DNA of 64,000 nt from Sphingomonas phyllosphaerae. GTDB taxonomy: Bacteria; Pseudomonadota; Alphaproteobacteria; Sphingomonadales; Sphingomonadaceae. Both the position numbers and the translations under genes were made by a program. The DNA is taken from positions 62,001-126,000 of the forward strand of contig NZ_JAPYKH010000011.1 in NCBI RefSeq assembly GCF_029623345.1, written 5' to 3'. The notes beneath the pieces were generated by a model, which saw only the letters and a program-made list of their open reading frames with translations, was not told the DNA's origin and searched no databases. Below, piece after piece: positions 57,347 to 64,000 of this stretch (the stretch's first letter is position 1; each line of letters begins with the position of its first letter).

Positions 57347-60028
57347 ATGACCGAGCTCGCCAAGACCTTCGACCCCGCCGCAATCGAGCGCCGCTGGTAC
57401 ACGCACTGGGAAGACAAGGGCCTGTTCCGCCCCGATCGCCCCAACGCCGAACCCTGGACGATCGTCAACCCGCCGCCCAATGTGACCGGCTCGCTCCATA
57501 TCGGCCACGCGCTCGACAACACGCTGCAGGACATCCTGACGCGCCACGCCCGGCTCAGGGGCAAGGACGCGCTCTGGGTGGTCGGCACCGACCATGCCGG
57601 CATCGCCACGCAGATGGTGGTCGAGCGCCAGATGGCGGCCCAGGGCGAGAAGCGCACCGACCTGTCGCGCGAGGAGTTCGTCGCGCGCGTCTGGGAGTGG
57701 AAGGCGGAGAGCGGCGGCGAGATCACGCGCCAGCTGCGCCGGCTCGGCTGCTCGATGGATTGGGCGAACGAGCGCTTCACCATGGACGAGGGCTTCTCGC
57801 GCGCGGTGCTCAAGGTGTTCGTCGAGCTGCACCGGCAGGGGTTGCTCTACCGCGACAAGCGCCTGGTCAATTGGGACCCGGGCCTCGGCACCGCGATCAG
57901 CGACCTGGAGGTCGAGACGCGCGAAGTTCGCGGGAGCTTCTGGCGGCTGCGCTACCCGCTCGCCGACGGCTCGGGGGCGATCGAGGTGGCGACGACGCGC
58001 CCCGAGACGATGCTCGCCGACATGGCGGTGGCGGTGCACCCCGAGGATGCGCGCTACACCGCGCTGGTGGGCAAGCAGGTGCGGCTGCCGATCACCGGAC
58101 GGCTGATCCCGATCGTCGCCGACGAGCACGCCGATCCGGCGCTCGGCTCGGGCGCGGTGAAGATCACGCCGGGGCATGACTTCAACGACTTCGAGGTCGG
58201 TCGCCGCGCCGGGATCGAGGCGCGCGACATGCTCAACATGCTCGATGCGAAAGCGCGGGTGGTGCAGACCGCGGACGGGCTGATCCCCGAGGCGCTCCTC
58301 GGCCTACCCGGCAACGACGCCAAGGCCGAACAGGATGCGCGCCGGCTGGTGGTGGCGCAGCTCAAGGAGGCGGGCGTGCTCATCCCGCACGTCGACAAGG
58401 AAGGTGTCGCGCACGACGCCGAGCCGCGCGTGATCCAGACGCCGTTCGGCGACCGCTCGGGCGCGGTGATCGAGCCGTGGCTGACTGACCAATGGTATGT
58501 CGACGCGGCGACGCTCGCCAAGCCCGCGATCGGGGCGGTGCGCTCGGGTGCGATCCGGCTGGTGCCCAAGTCGTGGGAGAAGACCTTCTTCAACTGGATG
58601 GAGAACATCCAGCCGTGGTGCGTGTCGCGCCAGCTCTGGTGGGGCCACCGGATCCCGGCATGGTTTGACGCCGACGGCCGCGCCTATGTCGCCGAGACCG
58701 AGGAAGAGGCGCAGGCCGAGGCGGGCGCGGGGGTGGCGCTGACGCGTGACCCCGACGTGCTCGACACCTGGTTCTCCAGCGCGCTGTGGCCGTTCGCGAC
58801 GATGGGCTGGCCCGACGCGGCGGATCGCACGCTCGGCGGCCGCTACCCCAATGACGTGCTCGTCTCGGGCTTCGACATCCTGTTCTTCTGGGACGCGCGG
58901 ATGATGATGCAGGGCATGCACTTCATGGGCGAGGTGCCGTTCCGCACGCTCTACCTGCACGGGCTGGTGCGCGCCGCCGATGGCGCCAAGATGTCCAAGT
59001 CCAAGGGCAACACCGTCGACCCGCTGGGACTGATCGACCGCTACGGCGCCGACGCGCTGCGCTTCTTCATGGCGGCGATGGAGAGCCAGGGGCGCGACAT
59101 CAAGATGGATGAGAAGCGCGTCGAGGGCTATCGCAACTTCGCCACCAAGCTGTGGAACGCCAGCCGCTTCGCCCAGGCCAACGGGATCGGCGGCTCGACC
59201 ACGCTGGAGCCGCCGCTCGCGGCTAATCCAGTGAACAAGTGGATCGTCGCGGAGACGGTCGCGACGGTGCAGGCGGTCGACCTCGCGCTCGCCGACTATC
59301 GCTTCGACGCCGCTGCCAACGCGATCTACCAGTTCGTGTGGAGCCGCTTCTGTGACTGGTATCTGGAGCTGATCAAGCCTGTCTCGAGCGAGGCGGAGAG
59401 GGGACAGATCGACGGCGAGACCAAGGCGATCGCGGGCTGGGTGCTCGATCAGATCCTCGTGCTGCTCCATCCCTTCATGCCCTTCATCACCGAGGAGCTG
59501 TGGCACGCGCTGGCGCCGCGCGAGCACGAGCTGATCGTCGCGCACTGGCCAATGGCGGACGCGCGCGCGCTCGATCCTGCGGCGAAGCAGGAGGTCGAGC
59601 GGCTGATCGAGCTGGTCGAGGCGGTGCGCGGCGCGCGCGCCGAGCTCAACGTTCCACCGGGCACGCGCATTGCGCTCCACACCGGGGCGGGCAGCGTGCC
59701 GGCGACGATCGCTCCCTATGTCGAGCGGCTCGCGCGCGTTTCGCTGACGCCCGGCGAGGCGAGCGGTGCGCGCGCGCCGATCCTGTGGGGCGCGGAGACG
59801 TTCGCGATCGCGCTGGACGGCGTGATCGACCTGGAGGCGGAGCGCCAGCGGTTGCAGAAGTCGCTGGCGGCCGCGGAGAAGGAGCGCGACTCGCTGGCGG
59901 GGCGGCTCGGCAATGCCAGCTTCGTCGAGCGCGCCAAGCCCGAGGCGGTGGAGAAAGCGCGCGCCGACCACGCCGAGAAAGCGGCGGACGCGGAGCGCTT
60001 CGCCGCGGCGCTGGCGCGGCTGGGGTAA
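57347..60028 (+). CDS. valS: Valyl-tRNA synthetase
   Basis: 893 residues. The class I signatures are [20 protein letters not shown] (HIGH near residue 51) and [18 protein letters not shown] (KMSKS near residue 548). An editing domain lies between them. The anticodon domain and the C-terminal Ala/Glu/Arg coiled coil ([20 protein letters not shown]) are complete. Confidence 0.97.
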   Translation: MTELAKTFDPAAIERRWYTHWEDKGLFRPDRPNAEPWTIVNPPPNVTGSLHIGHALDNTLQDILTRHARLRGKDALWVVGTDHAGIATQMVVERQMAAQGEKRTDLSREEFVARVWEWKAESGGEITRQLRRLGCSMDWANERFTMDEGFSRAVLKVFVELHRQGLLYRDKRLVNWDPGLGTAISDLEVETREVRGSFWRLRYPLADGSGAIEVATTRPETMLADMAVAVHPEDARYTALVGKQVRLPITGRLIPIVADEHADPALGSGAVKITPGHDFNDFEVGRRAGIEARDMLNMLDAKARVVQTADGLIPEALLGLPGNDAKAEQDARRLVVAQLKEAGVLIPHVDKEGVAHDAEPRVIQTPFGDRSGAVIEPWLTDQWYVDAATLAKPAIGAVRSGAIRLVPKSWEKTFFNWMENIQPWCVSRQLWWGHRIPAWFDADGRAYVAETEEEAQAEAGAGVALTRDPDVLDTWFSSALWPFATMGWPDAADRTLGGRYPNDVLVSGFDILFFWDARMMMQGMHFMGEVPFRTLYLHGLVRAADGAKMSKSKGNTVDPLGLIDRYGADALRFFMAAMESQGRDIKMDEKRVEGYRNFATKLWNASRFAQANGIGGSTTLEPPLAANPVNKWIVAETVATVQAVDLALADYRFDAAANAIYQFVWSRFCDWYLELIKPVSSEAERGQIDGETKAIAGWVLDQILVLLHPFMPFITEELWHALAPREHELIVAHWPMADARALDPAAKQEVERLIELVEAVRGARAELNVPPGTRIALHTGAGSVPATIAPYVERLARVSLTPGEASGARAPILWGAETFAIALDGVIDLEAERQRLQKSLAAAEKERDSLAGRLGNASFVERAKPEAVEKARADHAEKAADAERFAAALARLG

Positions 60029-60068
60029 GGGGAGGAGGCGGGGCCGGCCGCTCCTGCCACCCTCTCGG

Positions 60069-60165
60069 TGTTATCCCGGCGCAAGCGGAGATCCAGAGAC
60101 GCTGACGTCACGGCTCTGTTGCGGGCGTCAGCGCGTCTGGATTGCTGCCTTCGCAGGCGATGACG
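60069..60165. repeat. REPIN-like paired element (degenerate)
   Basis: Starts TGTTATCCCGGCGCAAGCGG and ends TTCGCAGGCGATGACG. GGAGATCCAGA and TCTGGATTGCT mark the inner halves. It has the typical length but diverged arms. Confidence 0.65.
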
Positions 60166-60201
60166 GATGGGGCGGGTACACCTGCTCTCCCCGCATCCCA
60201 C

Positions 60202-60294
60202 CGTCGTTCCGGACTTGGTCCGGAATCTACTGCGCCGCGCCCTCAGCAGCCGTGAGGCACGTGGACAGGTGGATCCCGGAAGTCCGGGATGACA
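60202..60294. repeat. REPIN-like paired palindrome
   Basis: Starts CGTCGTTCCGGACTTGGTCC and ends GATCCCGGAAGTCCGGGATGACA-like (last 20: CCCGGAAGTCCGGGATGACA). 93 bases, placed 36 bases after the previous element. Confidence 0.7.
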
Positions 60295-60491
60295 TTGAAC
60301 GGGTAGGGAGAGTGGCTGAGCCACGGACGAGAAGTGAGTGGCTAGAGCGGTCACGACTCACGGATAAGCCACTCGTCGGGCGCCGCGCTCATCGTCCGCA
60401 CCTATCTTGCATCCTGCGCCCACTTCCTCTAACAGCCGCAGCACGTTCCACCGTTGAACGCGATCGACAGGCGCCCATGTGGTGCACGCTG

Positions 60492-60527
60492 GCCGGCGAG
60501 GTTTCGCCCGCCGGCGCTTTTGTGTTT
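60492..60527 (+). terminator. Terminator-like hairpin upstream of ffh
   Basis: GCCGGCG and CGCCGGC pair around a 10-base loop and are followed by GCTTTTGTGTTT. It is only 25 bases before the ffh ATG, so it could attenuate ffh or end a short upstream RNA. Confidence 0.45.
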
Positions 60528-60551
60528 GGCGGCGGATGGGAAGGATACACG

Positions 60552-62078
60552 ATGTTCGATAGCCTCAGCGATCGTCTTGGCGGCGTCTTCGACCGGTTGC
60601 GTGGCCGCGGCGCGCTGACCGAGGCGGACGTGCGCGCGGCGATGCGCGAGGTGCGCGTCGCGCTGCTTGAGGCCGACGTCGCGCTGCCGGTCGCGCGCGC
60701 CTTTGTCGACGAGATCACTGCGGAAGCGGTCGGGCAGAACGTCCTGCGCTCGGTCACGCCGGGGCAGCAGGTCGTCAAGATCGTCAACGACGCGCTCGTG
60801 CGGATGCTCGGCGGCGACGATCCTGCCGGGGCCGAGCTCCAGCTCAACGTCGCGCCACCTGCGGTGGTGATGATGGTCGGCCTTCAGGGCTCGGGCAAGA
60901 CGACCACTACCGCCAAGATCGCCAAGCGTCTGTCGAGCAGCTCGATGACCGGGCGCTCGGCCAAGAAGGTGCTGATGGCGTCGCTCGACGTCAACCGCCC
61001 GAACGCGCAGGAGCAGCTCGCCACACTCGGCACGCAGGTCGAGGTGGCGACGTTGCCGATCGTCGCGGGCCAGCAGCCGGTCGAGATCGCGCGGCGCGCG
61101 CTCCAGGCGGCGAAGCTGCAGGGCTTCGACGTGCTGATGCTCGACACCGCGGGCCGTCTCCACGTCGACCAGGCGTTGATGGACGAGATGAAGGCGGTCG
61201 CGGAGGTGGCGGCGCCGCAGGAGATCCTGCTCGTCGTCGACTCGTTGACCGGCCAGGACGCGGTCAACGTCGCGCAGAACTTCTCCGAGCAGGTGCCGCT
61301 CACCGGCGTGGTGCTCACCCGCATGGACGGCGACGCGCGCGGCGGCGCCGCGCTGTCGATGCGCGCGGTCACCGGCAAGCCGATCAAGTTCGCCGGCGTC
61401 GGCGAGAAGCTGGACGCGCTCGAAGCCTTCCACGCGTCGCGCGTCGCGGGTCGCATCCTCGGCATGGGCGATGTGGTCAGCCTGGTCGAGCGTGCCGCCG
61501 AGTCGATCCAGCAGGAAGACGCCGAGCGCATGGCGAGCCGGCTCGCCAAGGGCCAGTTCGACATGAACGACCTGCGCGGTCAACTCGCGCAGATGAAGCG
61601 TATGGGCGGGCTGGGCGCGCTCGCGGGCATGCTGCCGGGCATGAAGAAGGCGCAGGCGGCGATGGACTCGGTGCCGGGCAGCGACAAGATGCTGGTGCAT
61701 CTCGACGCGATGATCGGCTCGATGACGGTCAAGGAACGCGCCAAGCCCGAATTGATCAACGCCAAGCGCAAAATCCGCATCGCCAAGGGCTCGGGGACGA
61801 CCGTGCAGGAGGTCAACAAGCTCCTCAAGATGCACCTCGAAATGTCCACCGCCATGAAGAAGATCAAGAAGATGGGCGGGCTCAAGGGCATGATGGCGAT
61901 GCTCGGCAAGGGCGGTCTTGGCGGGCTGGGCAATGCCATCGGTGGCGCCGACATGGGCGACATGATGGGCAAGCTCGGTGGTCCGGGCGGTGGTCCGGGG
62001 CTGCCCGGACTGCCCGGTGGCGGTCTGCCCGGCAACATCCCCGGCGGCCTGCCGCCCGGGTTCCGGTTCAAGAAGTAA
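60552..62078 (+). CDS. ffh: Signal recognition particle protein Ffh
   Basis: 508 residues from ATG 60552 (MFDSLSDRLGGVFDRLRGRG). The NG GTPase has GLQGSGKTTTTAKIAKRL near residue 115, DTAGRLHVD and TRMDGDARGGAALS. The M domain (DLRGQLAQMKRMGGLGALAG, GSGTTVQEVNKLLK) binds SRP RNA and signal sequences. The tail is Gly/Pro/Leu-rich. The open frame continues upstream to 59913 but that part is valS shadow and intergenic sequence. Confidence 0.97.
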   Translation: MFDSLSDRLGGVFDRLRGRGALTEADVRAAMREVRVALLEADVALPVARAFVDEITAEAVGQNVLRSVTPGQQVVKIVNDALVRMLGGDDPAGAELQLNVAPPAVVMMVGLQGSGKTTTTAKIAKRLSSSSMTGRSAKKVLMASLDVNRPNAQEQLATLGTQVEVATLPIVAGQQPVEIARRALQAAKLQGFDVLMLDTAGRLHVDQALMDEMKAVAEVAAPQEILLVVDSLTGQDAVNVAQNFSEQVPLTGVVLTRMDGDARGGAALSMRAVTGKPIKFAGVGEKLDALEAFHASRVAGRILGMGDVVSLVERAAESIQQEDAERMASRLAKGQFDMNDLRGQLAQMKRMGGLGALAGMLPGMKKAQAAMDSVPGSDKMLVHLDAMIGSMTVKERAKPELINAKRKIRIAKGSGTTVQEVNKLLKMHLEMSTAMKKIKKMGGLKGMMAMLGKGGLGGLGNAIGGADMGDMMGKLGGPGGGPGLPGLPGGGLPGNIPGGLPPGFRFKK

Positions 62079-62175
62079 CGGTGCGCGTCGCTGCGGCGGC
62101 GCCGACGTGACGACATTTACCTAGACGATCCCGGCGCAGGCCGGGGCACAGACAGACAGAAGGAAGACGAACACC

Positions 62176-62568
62176 ATGGCACTCAGCATTCGCCTGTCGC
62201 GCGGCGGCTCGAAGAAGCGTCCTTACTACCGCATCGTCGTCGCCGACGCGCGCAGCCCGCGCGACGGCAAGTTCATCGAGAAGATCGGCAACTACAACCC
62301 GCTGCTCGGCAAGGACGACGAGAAGCGCATCGTGCTCGACGCCGAGCGCGCCAAGCACTGGCTGGGCATGGGCGCGCAGCCGACGGACCGCGTCGCCCGC
62401 TTCCTCGACACCGCTGGCGTGAAGGAGCGCACCGTGCGCAGCAACCCGAAGAAGGGTGAGCCGGGCGAGAAGGCCAAGGAGCGCGCTGAGGAGCGTGCCG
62501 AGAAGCTGAAGGCGCAGCAGGAAGCGGCCGCCGCGCCGGCCGAACCCGAGGCGGCGAGCGCCGAATAA
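62176..62568 (+). CDS. rpsP: 30S ribosomal protein bS16
   Basis: 130 residues; the core ([40 protein letters not shown]) ends near 80. Residues 93-130 are a charged, Ala/Glu-rich extension ([20 protein letters not shown]), likely a helix. AGAAGGAAGACG precedes the ATG. A single REP arm (GATCCCGGCGCAGGCCGGGG, about 62126-62145) lies between ffh and this gene. Confidence 0.97.
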   Translation: MALSIRLSRGGSKKRPYYRIVVADARSPRDGKFIEKIGNYNPLLGKDDEKRIVLDAERAKHWLGMGAQPTDRVARFLDTAGVKERTVRSNPKKGEPGEKAKERAEERAEKLKAQQEAAAAPAEPEAASAE

Positions 62569-62638
62569 GCTGGCCGGGAAGCCGATCGTCCGCTCGTGCG
62601 TTTCCTCCGCCTCCATCGAGAGCCGAGAGGATTGCACG

Positions 62639-62791
62639 ATGACGATCGATCCCGACCCGCGCACCGCGCCCGACGACAATGACGACTCGACCACCCAGGA
62701 CGCCACCAACCAGGGCGTCTCGAGCCAGCAGCCCGCCGAAGGGGACGACGACGCCCCCGCCGGCGGCGCCGGCTCGCCCGACCAGGCCTGA
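62639..62791 (+). CDS. 50-residue acidic hypothetical protein between rpsP and rimM
   Basis: MTIDPDPRTAPDDNDDSTTQ begins a low-complexity protein rich in Asp, Ala, Gly, Pro and Gln, ending AGSPDQA. Third positions are almost all G or C, unlike the two other forward frames, so this is the coding frame here. GAGAGG precedes the ATG. The TGA stop lies 25 bases before the GTG proposed for rimM. It is likely disordered. It may alternatively be a misplaced N-terminus of RimM (see findings). Confidence 0.55.
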   Translation: MTIDPDPRTAPDDNDDSTTQDATNQGVSSQQPAEGDDDAPAGGAGSPDQA

Positions 62792-62816
62792 TCCGGCGCC
62801 GGTCGACCCCGACGCG

Positions 62817-63260
62817 GTGGTACTCGCCGCCGTGGCGGGGGCGCACGGCATCGCGGGCGAGGTGCGCCTCAAGGTGTTCGCCGAGGCGCTCGACGCGCAC
62901 CGCACGTTCAACGGCGGTGCGCTCACGCTGATGAAGCTGCGCGACGGCACGATCGCGCGCTTCGCCGAAGTGACCGACCGCACCGCCGCGGAACAGCTCC
63001 GCGGCACCTTGCTCACTATCGCGCGCGCGGATTTGCCGCCGCTCGGCGAAGGTGAATATTATCACGCGGACCTGCTCGGTCTCGCCGCGGTCTCGACCGC
63101 GGGCGAGACGGTGGGGCGCGTCGTCGCGGTGGAGAATTTCGGGGCGGGGGACGTCATCGAGATCGAGCGCGACGGTGGCAAGCGCTTCATGGTGCCGATC
63201 AGCGCAGTGCCCGAGTGGGATCGCGAGCGGCTGGTGGTGGAGGCGGCGTTCGTCGAGTGA
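62817..63260 (+). CDS. rimM: Ribosome maturation factor RimM
   Basis: 147 residues from GTG 62817; the conserved body starts LAAVAGAHGIAGEVRLKVFA. The N-terminal beta-barrel continues to about 80. The PRC-barrel follows (GEYYHADLLGLAAVSTAGET, RFMVPISAVPEWD). It assists maturation of the 30S head with bS16/uS19. An open frame reaches back to ATG 62679, but its first 46 residues (MTTRPPRTPPTRASRASSPP) run antiphase to the 50-residue ORF and look non-coding. No clear ribosome site precedes the GTG. Confidence 0.85.
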   Translation: MVLAAVAGAHGIAGEVRLKVFAEALDAHRTFNGGALTLMKLRDGTIARFAEVTDRTAAEQLRGTLLTIARADLPPLGEGEYYHADLLGLAAVSTAGETVGRVVAVENFGAGDVIEIERDGGKRFMVPISAVPEWDRERLVVEAAFVE

Positions 63261-63300
63261 GGGGAGGGGGCGTCGTGCTCCTCCTCTTCCTTCCTTCTGC

Positions 63301-63396
63301 CGTCATCCTAAACTCGTTTCAGGATCCACCGTCCCGCAGGCGCCGTCGCACCTGAGTACGTGGCGCGGTGGATCCCGAAACGAGTTCGGGATGACG
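63301..63396. repeat. REPIN-like paired palindrome, 96 bp
   Basis: Starts CGTCATCCTAAACTCGTTTC and ends GAAACGAGTTCGGGATGACG, nearly perfect inverted arms. It lies between convergent rimM and the flavoprotein gene. The rest of the gap (63397-63507) has no ORF of its own. Confidence 0.82.
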
Positions 63397-63507
63397 GGAG
63401 ATGGGAGGCGCCTCTCCAAGCACACCGTGCTCCTGCGCACGCAAGCGCCCAGAGCGAACGACGTGCCGCCTCACCACCGTACTGTCCTGCGTTCGCAGGA
63501 ACACCGT

Positions 63508-64000
63508 TCACCGCCGCAGCGGCCGCTGCTCCGCGAGCAGGTTGCGGATCGTCGTCGCCGCGACGCCGGCCTCGCCCATGGCGTGGCTGATCTGGTCGAG
63601 CCCTTTCACCACGTCCCCTGCCGCGAACAATCCCGGCACGCTGGTGCGCTGATGGTCGTCGACCTCGAGGCATCCGTCCTCGCTCGCGCGCGCGCCCGCC
63701 TCGACCGCAAGGTGCGAGCGGATGCGCGAGCCTAGCGCCGGGTAGACGCTGTCGAACGCCATCCGCCCGTGCGCGGTGTCGAGCGCGAACTCGTCGCCCT
63801 CGATCGCATAGCCACCGCACGGGCCGTCGACGCGTACCACCCCCGCGTCATCGAGCGCATCGGCGCAGGCGGAGTCGAGCAGATGCTCCGCCTCGGGCGC
63901 GATCAGCGTAATGTCGCGCGTGAAGCCGCGCAGGAACAGCGCCTCGCGCATGCCGCGATCGCCGGTGCCGATCACCGCGACGCGCTTGTCGGTCACCTCA
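63508..64000 (-). CDS. FAD/NAD(P)-dependent oxidoreductase, thioredoxin-reductase-like (partial, runs off right edge)
   Basis: About 164 C-terminal residues are visible. VTDKRVAVIGTGDRGMREAL is the second nucleotide-binding motif of thioredoxin-reductase-like proteins, normally near mid-protein, so the N-terminal half lies beyond the window. Near the end, VPGLFAAGDVVKGLDQISHA is the second FAD motif. The redox CxxC of true TrxB would sit just before the visible part and cannot be judged. In-frame sequence continues to the edge without a stop. Confidence 0.85.
   Translation of the reverse strand, partial: EVTDKRVAVIGTGDRGMREALFLRGFTRDITLIAPEAEHLLDSACADALDDAGVVRVDGPCGGYAIEGDEFALDTAHGRMAFDSVYPALGSRIRSHLAVEAGARASEDGCLEVDDHQRTSVPGLFAAGDVVKGLDQISHAMGEAGVAATTIRNLLAEQRPLRR

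Larger units (their letters stand above)
60029..60551. other. 523-base gap between valS and ffh
   Basis: No gene is supported. It contains two REP doublets (60069-60165 and 60202-60294) and an inverted-repeat cluster at 60312-60374 (GTGGCT-G-AGCCAC; GAGTGGCT ... AGCCACTC). A terminator-like hairpin lies at 60492. The 60312-60530 part could encode an untranslated RNA ending at that hairpin, but no known RNA is recognised. Confidence 0.55.

Noticed and set aside
60305..60380. Possible tRNA-Ser-like sequence (GGAGAGTGGCTGAG)
   Set aside because: No T-loop GTTCGA-type motif, no acceptor-stem complement and no plausible anticodon arm follow.
60430..60551. SRP (4.5S) RNA gene just upstream of ffh
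   Set aside because: The conserved GGAAG/AGCA asymmetric loop of the SRP RNA apical hairpin is not present.
62679..62816. Extended N-terminus for RimM starting at ATG 62679
   Set aside because: Third-position composition favours the other forward frame here, and the 46 extra residues are Arg/Pro/Thr low-complexity with no similarity to RimM.

Overview
The window looks like chromosomal DNA of a Sphingomonas-type alphaproteobacterium. GC content and GC at third codon positions are very high. Several features fit that group: a TonB receptor next to a DUF3649/PepSY/DUF3325 iron operon, two small class I cytochromes c, a GMC dehydrogenase with a Tat-exported small subunit, the secY-adk-rpsM-rpsK-rpoA-rplQ order, and many intergenic REP-type palindromes. 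No rRNA, tRNA, CRISPR array, insertion sequence or prophage was found. Species-level assignment is inference.

Layout. 1-5.3 kb (minus strand): the 5' part of a glucan-exporter-like ABC protein and a type I secretion ATPase/adaptor pair. 5.3-9.9 kb: a TonB-dependent siderophore receptor divergent from a three-gene membrane operon for iron uptake, with a Fur-like palindrome between them. 10-22 kb: housekeeping genes (smc, two DsbA-type oxidoreductases, a DciA-like protein, mutY, a serine hydrolase, nudC, an S9 peptidase, prephenate dehydratase). 22.1-32.1 kb: a membrane cytochrome c and then the main accessory block. That block holds a Gfo/Idh/MocA oxidoreductase divergent from a cytochrome c, three TIM-barrel sugar isomerase/epimerase-like proteins, an MFS transporter, a gluconate-dehydrogenase-subunit-3-like protein, a GMC dehydrogenase and a LacI regulator. 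A perfect 16-bp palindrome in its divergent promoter region is a good LacI-family operator candidate. The gene set fits oxidation of sugars or glycosides at C3 in the periplasm, followed by processing of the 3-keto product. 32.3-35.7 kb: wrbA divergent from a LysR regulator, an amidohydrolase and a DUF3140 protein.

35.7-57.3 kb is the str-S10-spc-alpha ribosomal supercluster (rpsL to rplQ). It carries extra material: an 89-residue coiled-coil membrane ORF between rpsG and fusA, strong terminator-like hairpins inside the cluster (after tuf, between rpsQ and rplN, between rpmD and rplO), REP doublets between operon segments, an Arg/Gly-rich N-terminal extension on uS5, a TTG start for rpoA, and arginine at uS12 position 88. 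57.3-63.3 kb: valS, ffh, rpsP, a 50-residue acidic ORF and rimM. trmD and rplS do not follow. The window ends inside a thioredoxin-reductase-like flavoprotein gene on the minus strand.

Intergenic spaces hold a recurring element of about 93-97 bp. It starts with CGTCAT, ends with ATGACG and contains two inverted arms. It occurs at least eight times and looks like a REPIN (paired REP) family.
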